DNA from: Bacteroidota bacterium
GTDB taxonomy: Bacteria > Bacteroidota > Bacteroidia > Bacteroidales > PUMT01
Length of the DNA: 5,330 nucleotides
Direction: 5' to 3'
Assembly (NCBI GenBank): GCA_003567115.1
Contig: PXAP01000124.1
Location: 1 to 5,330 of the forward strand
The position numbers and the translations under genes are program-made. The notes beneath the pieces were generated by a model. That model did no database searches, was not told the DNA's origin, and worked only from the letters and a program-made list of their open reading frames with translations. Within the stretch, counting starts at the first letter, position 1, and each line of letters begins with the position of its first letter. Shown in pieces: positions 1 to 4,913 of the stretch.

Positions 1-329
1 CCGATGTAGTAAATGTTGTAAATGTTGGTCAGATCTCAAACCTTACTATGGGTGCAGTGGTTGAGACACTCGGAATCGTTGATTCCCGGGGGTTCACCCC
101 CTTTACTGTCGGAGCATTGCCCGAAAAGGTAAGGGCAATCTCCCTGCCCCATTCCGAGATCATGTTGAGGCTGGTTAATGCATGGTATGACCGTGATGTA
201 GATGAAGCATTGATGGTACTGGCAGCTGATCCCAATTGTGCCCATCTTACGATCAGCGACTCAAAAAAAATGGGCATCGAACTTCTGGAAGCTCATAAAA
301 AGTATATTCCTGATTTTTATAAAGGCTGA
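1..329 (+). CDS. C-terminal part of a GH4 family NAD-dependent glycosidase (5' end outside window)
   Basis: The frame is open from the window edge (first full codon at 3) to a TGA at 327-329, giving the last 108 residues. The segment VVNVVNVGQISNLTMGAVVE followed by a 'G.vd..Gf.P..VG.LPe.v' block and a helical end (ELLEAHKKYIPDFYKG) matches the C-terminal domain of glycoside hydrolase family 4 as I know it. That family contains alpha-galactosidases, alpha-glucosidases, alpha-galacturonidases and 6-phospho-glycosidases that use NAD and a divalent metal through an oxidation-elimination mechanism. The Rossmann domain and metal ligands lie upstream of the window, so substrate specificity cannot be called. 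Family members are usually 430-480 residues, so roughly a quarter is present. An internal Met at 48 is not a likely start because homology extends upstream of it. The neighbouring hydrolase gene is convergent, and no strong terminator hairpin with a T-run follows. Confidence 0.8.
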   Translation, partial: DVVNVVNVGQISNLTMGAVVETLGIVDSRGFTPFTVGALPEKVRAISLPHSEIMLRLVNAWYDRDVDEALMVLAADPNCAHLTISDSKKMGIELLEAHKKYIPDFYKG

Positions 330-602
330 ATAAAGCCGGTTTTAAGTATTCCTATCTAGTTGTGCAACTATGTGGTTTACTGAGGCAACCTAAAGCGAAC
401 CTGATTGCCGTAAGAACGCCATTTCACAAAGGCAGCCTTAAAGAATTCCAGCAAAAATTGTTGCACCTGAAAAATTTCATGGCAATGATCTCAGCTTCTG
501 TGAAACTAAATGAAGCCATAATCAAAAAGCTCATAAAGTCCCACATTATCATAGTTGTGTGTTTCAAGCACAACCGGTATCTTTTCTTCAAGCCTTAACA
601 TA
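330..602. other. Intergenic gap between convergent genes; no convincing gene
   Basis: This 273-base stretch holds a small dyad at 357-370 (TAGTTG, two bases, CAACTA) without a T-run, so it is a poor terminator. A plus-strand frame is open from 362 to 598 but resembles no family I recognise. On the minus strand a 31-codon frame (601 to 506) starts one base after the hydrolase stop, with GGAGGAG at 615-621 on that strand, a rather long 13 bases before the ATG. It then meets two in-frame stops before continuing open to about 390. Either strand could carry a decayed gene, but neither reading is supported well enough to name. Confidence 0.4.
506..601 (-). CDS. Possible 31-codon ORF or gene relic translationally adjacent to the hydrolase
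   Basis: The ATG (601-599) lies one base beyond the TGA of the upstream alpha/beta-hydrolase gene (605-603), an arrangement typical of translational coupling. A purine-rich GGAGGAG precedes it at a long spacing. The peptide begins MLRLEEKIPVVLETHNYDN and ends at a TAG at 508-506. The same frame then reads through one more stop and stays open for about 34 further codons, which suggests the 5' end of a longer gene that acquired stop codons. I do not recognise the family. Chance openness in a short AT-rich stretch is the main alternative. Confidence 0.2.
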   Translation of the reverse strand: MLRLEEKIPVVLETHNYDNVGLYELFDYGFI

Positions 603-1484
603 TCAATTAAAAAACTCCTCCAGGAACCGGTTAACCTTGTCCATGTCAGATTTACAATTAAAGTACATATGGGAGCTCTCATCGAGAAGTACCGGCCTTT
701 CAAGATTTACAAAGATCTCTTCAGCCCTTTTAAGAACTTTTCTCCCGGGAAATAACACGTCCCTGCCGGCAGCTATTACCATAACCGGGGCGTTGAATTG
801 GGAAAGCTCATACCTTAAAGCATTGCGTGGCATTTCGGCTTTTACATCAACATGTTTAAATACCGCCTCAACCATCTCCAGGGTATCTTCATCAATATCA
901 CCGGTTTGAAGCATTGGCCTGACCGCTTCAACGAGATTACCCTTACGGGGGAACATACGGTATCTGATCATAGGTAAACCAAGCTTCAAAATTATGCTCA
1001 GCAGCGAGTTATTGGCAATGCCAGATGGCACAACGAATGCAGCCTTTTCTATGCACTCAGGCCTGACCGCAGCCAGTCTTGCAAGTATGCCCCCTCCATA
1101 GGAGACACCTATGCAGCCAACCTGTTTAAGTCCGATCCCCCCGATAACATCAGCTGCCCACTCACCATAACTGTTGTCGCGGGAAGAAAGCACCCTCTGG
1201 GCACTTCTGCCCGGATGACCGATCGTGTCGGGGGCATAGATCCTGAATTTTTTCAGCAAATGCAGGAAAGCCTTCAGATTGTAGGGATTCGTGGAGTTGC
1301 CCCCGTGAAATATAATAACCGGTCTCCCCTTCTTGTTGCCGGCAGATATCACATGTGTGTGTCCAAACCTTGTCTGGATGATACAGGAATCATATCCGAT
1401 ATTCAGTGATTCCAGCTGCCTGTCATAAATATTACTCAGTACTTTCTCGCCCTCAGGGCTTTTGTATATAGTGTCTGATGCCAT
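603..1484 (-). CDS. Alpha/beta-hydrolase fold protein (putative carboxylesterase-like hydrolase)
   Basis: The product has 293 residues, a normal length for a single-domain alpha/beta hydrolase. Visible signatures in order are the oxyanion-hole motif HGG at 60-62, the nucleophile elbow G-V-S-Y-G-G with Ser128, a helical cap region around 157-225, the acid residue in AAGRD (Asp242) and the catalytic histidine in DESSHMYF (His272). The whole Ser-Asp-His triad is therefore present. The N-terminus (YKSPEGEKVLSNIYD, then TRFGHTHVISAG) resembles Bacillus-type carboxylesterase/hydrolase family members, but the substrate cannot be deduced. There is no signal peptide, so it is probably cytoplasmic. The start at 1484 is favoured by an AAAAAGG purine tract upstream that overlaps the end of the preceding GyrI-like gene. 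Only seven bases separate that gene's stop from this ATG, so the two were probably co-transcribed. No frameshift or missing catalytic residue is visible. Confidence 0.88.
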   Translation of the reverse strand: MASDTIYKSPEGEKVLSNIYDRQLESLNIGYDSCIIQTRFGHTHVISAGNKKGRPVIIFHGGNSTNPYNLKAFLHLLKKFRIYAPDTIGHPGRSAQRVLSSRDNSYGEWAADVIGGIGLKQVGCIGVSYGGGILARLAAVRPECIEKAAFVVPSGIANNSLLSIILKLGLPMIRYRMFPRKGNLVEAVRPMLQTGDIDEDTLEMVEAVFKHVDVKAEMPRNALRYELSQFNAPVMVIAAGRDVLFPGRKVLKRAEEIFVNLERPVLLDESSHMYFNCKSDMDKVNRFLEEFFN

Positions 1485-1491
1485 ATGCCGG

Positions 1492-1756
1492 TTACCTTTT
1501 TACTATCTCTTTCCCATAGACTATTTTTTTGCCCGGAATATCGTAGATTTCATCACCCAGGCATTCTCATCAAATCCGTTTTCCTTTACGAACCTTTTCA
1601 TGGCGGGATAAACTTTCATTATGCCCATCATTACCGGCAATTTTCCCCGGTAAGGGAACTCTGTAACAAGATACTCCTTCTCAAACCACTGTAATAGATG
1701 AACAGGACTGCTATAATCACTACAATCAGCCCCAGTATGATCAATGCTATCTTCAT
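1492..1756 (-). pseudogene. GyrI-like (effector-binding domain) membrane-anchored protein, broken by internal deletion and frameshift
   Basis: The minus strand starts with an ATG at 1756-1754 and encodes one hydrophobic helix (MKIALIILGLIVVIIAVLFI, then YYSG). This is the N-terminal anchor typical of a Bacteroidota family whose outer part is a GyrI/AraC-effector-binding-like domain. The opening frame runs into a stop at 1633-1631. A second frame from about 1685 reads FEKEYLVTEFPYRGKLPVMM then GIMKVYPAMKRFVKENG, which is the C-terminal half of that domain. It meets a TAG at 1523-1521. From about 1551 a third frame gives EIYDIPGKKIVYGKEIVKR and a TAA at 1494-1492, the usual end of the family. 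Restoring one G between ATG and AAATC near 1551 joins the last two frames into WVM-EIYDIPGKK. From the family's usual length (about 170-190 residues, from memory), roughly 80-95 central residues are missing at the first join. The gene sits seven bases upstream of the hydrolase gene. Confidence 0.75.
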
Positions 1757-2011
1757 TTGCTGTAAATTTTATTAATGTTTACAATTAGTGTTCTACTAAA
1801 AATTAATTTCCGCCTTTTAATATCCTTGATAATTCGTGCAGCGGGCTTTTATTTATGGTGATGATTCGAATTCAGATATCTTAGTCGACACTTTTCTATT
1901 TTTATTACGGCACCAGGATTAGAAATCAAAACTAAAGGAGATCAGCGGTCTTTTCCTGAACCAAAATAATCGTTAACCTGCCTGATGAAAAGGTGAAAAT
2001 AAACCACTCTC
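1757..2011. other. Gene-poor stretch with a possible nucleotidyltransferase remnant
   Basis: This 255-base stretch lies between two minus-strand genes and should hold the promoter of the GyrI-like/hydrolase pair. I see no clear TAnnTTTG element upstream of 1756. No HEPN-like gene is visible on either strand here. On the plus strand, 1833-1922 encodes a short peptide resembling an MNT motif (separate entry), and 1923-1968 contains a short open frame of no recognisable family. Confidence 0.4.
1833..1922 (+). pseudogene. Possible relic of a second MNT-type nucleotidyltransferase
   Basis: The plus-strand frame reads FVQRAFIYGDDSNSDILVD and then runs to a TAG at 1920-1922. It resembles the strand-loop-strand core of minimal nucleotidyltransferases, where a hydrophobic strand is followed by GS, a loop, and SD-x-D-hydrophobic. 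Here the GS step and the second aspartate of DxD would be missing. There is no start codon or ribosome-binding site, and the fragment is too short to be functional. Chance resemblance is quite possible. The nearby intact nucleotidyltransferase gene is on the opposite strand, so this is not simply an extension of it. Confidence 0.22.
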
Positions 2012-2461
2012 CTATCGATTATATTTTGCAGTTAATAATTCTCTGAAAGTGCGATCAAATTCTTCACGATAATATTTGAAGTCAAGATATTCCCTGGTAT
2101 TTTTTTCAATAAAATCAGACAATACCAATTTATTTTTACAAAAAAGCAGCTTCCCTTCACTCAGAATATTATGAACAAACCTTGCAGGGGCGAGATTCAT
2201 ATTGACAAGGTCGAATTCCTCAGATCCTAGTATTTGCGAGATCTTTGATCTCAATTCAAGCTCTTTGTCGAATAACTGGCTCTTATTCATTTCAGCATCA
2301 AGTAATACTGCAAGGTCGACATCACTTAATGGTTGTAACTTACCGGTAGCTGCACTGCCAAAAACAAAAAAGGCAACAATGTCATTGTCGTTACTGATCT
2401 TGCCGGGTAAACTATCAAGCTTTTCCAGGATATCTGACGGTAATTTTTCCTCCTTTATCAT
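2012..2461 (-). CDS. MNT-domain nucleotidyltransferase, MntA-like antitoxin candidate (orphan)
   Basis: The 149-residue product carries the classic minimal nucleotidyltransferase signature GS-x10-DxD. The strand FFVFGS ends at Gly35-Ser36, and SDVDLAVLLD supplies Asp47 and Asp49. A likely third carboxylate is Asp84 in EEFDLVNMN. The C-terminal block RFVHNILSEGKLLF and a final helix with REYLDFKYYREEFDR are typical of the MntA half of HEPN-MNT (type VII) toxin-antitoxin pairs. In those systems MntA uses ATP to AMPylate and silence a HEPN RNase. Length is normal for the family and all catalytic residues are present. No HEPN gene with an Rx4-6H motif is found on either side, so the function here is open: solitary antitoxin, remnant of a pair, or stand-alone nucleotidyltransferase. 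The start at 2461 has no strong Shine-Dalgarno, as is common in Bacteroidota. A plausible promoter lies just upstream. Confidence 0.85.
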   Translation of the reverse strand: MIKEEKLPSDILEKLDSLPGKISNDNDIVAFFVFGSAATGKLQPLSDVDLAVLLDAEMNKSQLFDKELELRSKISQILGSEEFDLVNMNLAPARFVHNILSEGKLLFCKNKLVLSDFIEKNTREYLDFKYYREEFDRTFRELLTAKYNR

Positions 2462-2760
2462 ATCAACTGCAATAAAATACGAAGTTAAAGAATTCTTTTA
2501 GCCGACAATCATCCTGATTGAATAACTTTTTCTCAATAGTATGTTAACATTAATGAATAATTTCTCCTGTAAAAAACAAGAAGCAATACTCATGGAGTGC
2601 GGCCTGGCTATTGTGGAGCTGAGGGAAAAACATTTACATTGGCATTATCGCTCATTGTCTGATGATTTCCATTGATTTTATCATAAGAATAATAATCATT
2701 TCAAAGCTGTAAAAATTTACTTATTATTGATATATAAAACCAGATAATCTTTCTCAAATA
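2462..2760. other. Intergenic region between divergent genes; promoter space, no recognised gene
   Basis: This AT-rich region separates the minus-strand MNT gene from the plus-strand beta-lactamase fragment and should hold both promoters. Leftward, the candidate at 2480-2509 is listed separately. Rightward, only weak elements precede 2761. The only short frame worth recording is 2553-2675 on the plus strand (40 codons, MNNFSCKKQEAILMECGLAI at its start). It has no clear ribosome-binding site and no recognisable family. No HEPN toxin gene is visible on either strand. Confidence 0.45.
2480..2509 (-). promoter_or_regulatory. Candidate Bacteroidota-type promoter for the MNT gene
   Basis: Read on the minus strand, ATTG (2509-2506) is followed after 18 bases by TAACTTCG (2487-2480). 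That is one mismatch from the TAnnTTTG -7 element, and the spacing fits the -33/-7 layout. Transcription would start about 10-15 bases before the ATG at 2461, giving a short leader. The match is imperfect, so confidence is moderate. Confidence 0.4.
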
Positions 2761-2967
2761 ATGAACGATAACCCAAACAGCCGGTTTTTCAGCCAGGTGG
2801 CCGAAAGGATGACCAAAAACAGAAATGTCTTCGGGGCGAAGCTCTGTGTTGAAAACAGCAACAAATCAGTCTCCTGGGCAGGTGCCTCGGGTGATATAAA
2901 TGAAAACGATCGCTTCTTCATAGCAAGCGTGACAAAGCTATGTGCCTCAATGTGCTTTTGTTTTTAA
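2761..2967 (+). pseudogene. Serine beta-lactamase/PBP-like hydrolase, truncated after the SxxK motif
   Basis: The reading frame starts with MNDNPNSRFFSQVAERM and continues through a 'vfGa.lcVe...svsW.Ga.Gd' strand region to DRFFIASVTKL. This is the N-terminal sequence of class C beta-lactamase-family serine hydrolases (PF00144) that act on cell-wall or ester substrates. Ser56-Val-Thr-Lys59 is the SxxK motif holding the nucleophile. Family-like sequence ends at Leu60 (nt 2940). The frame then gives eight unrelated residues (CASMCFCF) and a TAA at 2965-2967. Family members are usually 300-400 residues, so about five sixths of the protein is missing, including the YxN and KTG-type motifs. The ATPase promoter begins right at the break, so the cassette carrying that gene probably replaced or interrupted the rest. 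I could not identify the remainder downstream of the ATPase. Confidence 0.75.
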
Positions 2968-2997
2968 CAAAAACTTTCTATCTTTGTTAACAAAAGC
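2954..2997. repeat. Nested inverted repeats over the ATPase promoter (candidate operators)
   Basis: Two dyads of the same half-site lie in tandem. TTTTGTT, three bases, AACAAAA spans 2956-2972, and the perfect 12-bp palindrome TTTGTTAACAAA spans 2983-2994. The outer arms GCTTTTGTT (2954-2962) and AACAAAAGC (2989-2997) also form a perfect 9-bp inverted repeat. The first dyad covers the -33 element and the second overlaps the end of the -7 element and the expected start site. This placement is what a repressor or autoregulatory operator would have. AT-rich simple composition makes some dyad symmetry expected by chance, but the repeated half-site is more specific. Confidence 0.55.
2956..2986 (+). 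promoter_or_regulatory. Bacteroidota-type promoter of the ATPase gene
   Basis: TTTTG at 2956-2960 is followed by exactly 18 bases and then TATCTTTG at 2979-2986, a perfect match to the TAnnTTTG -7 element with a TTTG -33 element. Transcription would start near 2992, leaving a leader of about a dozen bases before the ATG at 3005. The elements lie inside palindromic repeats, which suggests that a regulator binding there would block the polymerase. Confidence 0.7.
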
Positions 2998-3004
2998 TAT
3001 TACA

Positions 3005-4222
3005 ATGTTGTCAAAGCTTATAATTGAGCAGGTGATCGCCTCACAGAAGCTACGTATTGATCAGCTAGAAACCGGCCTGAAACGGTCTGTTGGTAAATTA
3101 TCCGGCCTGAGTTCACACGCACTTATAATTTCCGGAATAAGACGTTGTGGAAAAAGAACTTTGCTTCGGCAAATCCTGAATTCGGGTAAATACAACAGTA
3201 TATACCTCAATTTTGAAGATCCGCGACTTGCCGGATTCGATGCCGGTGATTACAACCGCCTGCGCGAAATAGCTTCTTTAATGCAAACTGACACATTCTT
3301 TTTTGATGAAATACAGAATACTTCAGGATGGGAACAGTTTACCAGGTTCAGTCTTGATGAAAAATACAAGGTTTTCATAACCGGGTCAAATGCAAAAATG
3401 CTGAGCAAAGAACTGGGAACCAAACTCACCGGCAGACATCTCTCATTAGAATTATTCCCGTTTTCTTACCAGGAATATCTTGACTTTACAAACACAAAAG
3501 CTGATGCCGGAACAACTGCCGGTTACCTTAAAAACGGCGGTTTCCCTGAAATGCTGAAAACAGGATTACCTGAAATACTGATGCAGGTCTTCAATGATAT
3601 TATCATACGTGATATTGCTGTACGTCACAACATTAAAAACACCCTTACATTACAGCAGTTGGCAGTATGGCTGATTTCCAATTCGGGCAAACTAATCAGT
3701 GGCAACAATCTTCGCAAGATTTTTGCAATAGGCTCTTCAGCCAGCATTATGGAATATCTTTCTTTTTTTAACGACGCATATCTCTTCTTTTTCGTACCAA
3801 AATTCAGTTATTCACAAAAAGTGCAGATAGTAAACCCGAAGAAGGTCTATGCCATAGATACAGGACTGGTTAATGTTAATTCGACATCATTCAGCGATGA
3901 CCTGGGCAGGGTCTTCGAAAACATGGTTTTTCTTCACCTTCGAAGGCAGACCAGGGAGATATTCTATTTTTCAGAAGAGAAAGAATGTAATTTCGTTGTT
4001 TTTAAAAAAGGGAGACCTGCAGCATTGTACCAGGTATGCCTGGAACTCAACAGTGATAATATGAGCAGGGAACTGGACGGCCTGGCTGCGGCTTTGGATT
4101 TTTTTAATATTGACAGTGGAATAATAGTGACAATGGATCAGGCTGATACTTTCGAAACCAGAAATAAAACAATCACTGCAATGCCGTTCCACGAATGGGT
4201 ATTACAAGAGTCAGAAAAATAG
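3005..4222 (+). CDS. AAA_14/DUF4143 family ATPase with altered P-loop and nuclease-like motif
   Basis: The 405-residue product has the normal size and order of this family. An N-terminal P-loop ATPase domain carries Walker A GIRRCGKRT (44-52), Walker B FFFDEIQ (98-104, Asp101-Glu102) and the signature FITGSNAKML (124-133) followed by ELGTKLTGRH and ELFPFSYQEYL. A C-terminal DUF4143 domain related to PD-(D/E)XK nucleases includes NGGFPEML (177-184), YAIDTGLVN (282-290), GRVFENMVFLHL (301-312) and ECNFVVFKKG (327-336). Members are widespread in anaerobes but their cellular role is not settled. Two residues deviate from what I expect: the P-loop has GK-Arg-Thr instead of GK-Ser/Thr-Thr, and the usual ECD/EVD of the nuclease-like motif reads Glu-Cys-Asn (Asn329). 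The frame is open upstream to 2942, but 3005 is chosen as start because it sits 18 bases after a perfect -7 element. No terminator hairpin is evident after the TAG. It is a single-gene unit. Confidence 0.88.
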   Translation: MLSKLIIEQVIASQKLRIDQLETGLKRSVGKLSGLSSHALIISGIRRCGKRTLLRQILNSGKYNSIYLNFEDPRLAGFDAGDYNRLREIASLMQTDTFFFDEIQNTSGWEQFTRFSLDEKYKVFITGSNAKMLSKELGTKLTGRHLSLELFPFSYQEYLDFTNTKADAGTTAGYLKNGGFPEMLKTGLPEILMQVFNDIIIRDIAVRHNIKNTLTLQQLAVWLISNSGKLISGNNLRKIFAIGSSASIMEYLSFFNDAYLFFFVPKFSYSQKVQIVNPKKVYAIDTGLVNVNSTSFSDDLGRVFENMVFLHLRRQTREIFYFSEEKECNFVVFKKGRPAALYQVCLELNSDNMSRELDGLAAALDFFNIDSGIIVTMDQADTFETRNKTITAMPFHEWVLQESEK

Positions 4223-4224
4223 CC

Positions 4225-4380
4225 GGTTATCAATGCCATGCTGAAGATAATCAAAGCTGCATATACACACAAACCAAAGGCCTTTGTCAATGAATCTCTG
4301 AATCACATAAGCAAAATTTTTCAGCCAGGGTCTGGTAATAATCATTACAGCCACGTTGCTGAGCCACTCAACAACAAAAT
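4225..4380 (-). pseudogene. Possible remnant of an FtsX/MacB-type ABC permease C-terminus
   Basis: On the minus strand, within a long open frame, the residues FVVEWLSNVAVMIITRPWLK and then NFAYVIQRF resemble the last transmembrane region of Bacteroidota FtsX-type permeases. Those typically read 'Wlq-NFAYR-i' just after a hydrophobic helix and before a final one. The final helix and the cytoplasmic tail would be lost at the ATPase boundary. The likeness rests on about 25 residues recalled from the family and is not secure. The plus strand of the same DNA also has an open frame, so chance or a different origin is possible. Confidence 0.25.
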
Positions 4381-4433
4381 TGACATCAATATTGGTTCCA
4401 GGGCTGCAAACATATAAGTATACAACTTGATAG

Positions 4434-4469
4434 TGTCCGGTAACGAACAGGTATGTTTGCTGGCGGACA
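4434..4469. promoter_or_regulatory. Tandem pair of 16-bp dyads, candidate activator or repressor sites
   Basis: TGTCCG, four bases, CGAACA (4434-4449) is followed after four bases by TGTTTG, four bases, CGGACA (4454-4469). Both fit TGTyyG-N4-CGrACA. The outermost halves TGTCCG and CGGACA are exact complements, so the full 36 bp can also pair as one imperfect hairpin (12 of 16 pairs). Centre-to-centre spacing is 20 bp, about two helical turns, as expected for two dimers on the same DNA face. Such pairs are common as NtrC/AtoC-type enhancers. The controlled gene is uncertain: the frame starting at 4602 lies about 130 bases downstream, while the permease-like trace lies on the other side. Confidence 0.5.
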
Positions 4470-4601
4470 GTATTATTATTTCCCATATAACATTTAGCCT
4501 CTGTTAAACAGTTTGTTAAATGCACTGGCCTGCTATTTGATAATTTACAGAAGCAAAAAACAGTTCCCTCCCGGAATTTGATAAGTCCATTATATGCCAT
4601 G

Positions 4602-4913
4602 AACAAACATATCTTTTTTGACATTTTAACCGCAAATATCGGTGCACTGGTGTCGGGCAGCAAGAAGTTTTTTGCCGGAAGCACCGACAGCCTCTCTTTC
4701 GAAGAACTGATCAGGTCAACTGAATTATCTGTTGCGGAGATTAATCCGGAAGGGACTTATGAGATCAGGGTAACAAGCAGTGCCCCTGTTATTACATGCG
4801 GGGTAAGCCTTGGGGGATGGGCCGCAAATCTCCACAGGTGTTATTACAACTCATCGACTGCATATGTCCCGCTCCTGTCAGAACAATTGAAAACTCAGGC
4901 GCGAAAGCCCTAA
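4602..4913 (+). pseudogene. Chimeric open frame: unidentified N-terminal piece joined to an alpha/beta-hydrolase-like elbow
   Basis: From the ATG at 4602 (or an in-frame one at 4578) the frame runs to a TAA at 4911-4913, 103 codons from 4602. The first 60 or so residues (MNKHIFFDILTANIGALVSG, later SLSFEELIRSTELSVAEI) loosely recall the start of adenylate-forming ligases, but this is weak. Residues encoded at about 4780-4877 read APVITCGVSLGGWAANLHR, then YYNSSTAYVPLL. This fits an alpha/beta-hydrolase nucleophile elbow G-V-S-L-G-G followed by the NLH..Y.NS pattern of some esterases. After 4877 the frame leaves the hydrolase-like sequence because the DNA now encodes an M28 peptidase in another frame. 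No ribosome-binding site is evident. The most economical reading is a set of gene fragments joined by deletions, so this is not a functional protein. Confidence 0.5.

Larger units (their letters stand above)
4223..4601. other. Intergenic region with tandem dyads and possible gene remnants
   Basis: No convincing plus-strand gene lies here. The minus strand is open without a stop from 4684 to 4211 (157 codons), but it is cysteine- and aromatic-rich, overlaps the 5' part of the next plus-strand frame and has no supported start, so I do not call it a gene. Inside it, a segment near 4225-4380 faintly resembles the end of an FtsX-type permease (separate entry). The main structured element is the pair of dyads at 4434-4469. 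A weak sigma-54-like -24/-12 element may lie at 4526-4541 (TGGC and TTTGAT), but it lacks the GC of the -12 box. Confidence 0.4.

Noticed and set aside
357..370. Terminator after the GH4 gene
   Set aside because: The six-base stem with a two-base loop is too weak and lacks a following T-run.
362..598. Plus-strand open frame of 78 codons after the GH4 gene
   Set aside because: No family resemblance, no ribosome-binding site, and the opposite strand offers a competing frame.
559..909. Plus-strand frames antisense to the hydrolase
   Set aside because: They are shadows of the minus-strand gene, which has a complete catalytic triad and normal family length.
2942..3004. Upstream start for the ATPase at 2942, adding 21 residues
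   Set aside because: This segment lies in the beta-lactamase tail and across the promoter; a perfect -7 element ends at 2986, so translation from 3005 is far more likely.
4231..4420. Plus-strand segment with QPGSGNNHYS, considered as the missing middle of the beta-lactamase-like gene
   Set aside because: The PG....YS pattern is suggestive, but the residues after it do not follow the expected YSDTNYxLLG sequence and the minus strand gives an equally plausible reading, so I could not support it.
4526..4541. Sigma-54 promoter for the frame at 4602
   Set aside because: TGGC and TTTG are correctly spaced, but the essential GC of the -12 box reads GA and several other positions differ, so it is mentioned only as a weak element.
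4211..4684. Minus-strand open frame of 157 codons
   Set aside because: It overlaps the coding-like plus-strand start at 4602, has no supported start signal and is unusually rich in cysteine and aromatics. Only its last third shows a faint family likeness, recorded as a low-confidence remnant.
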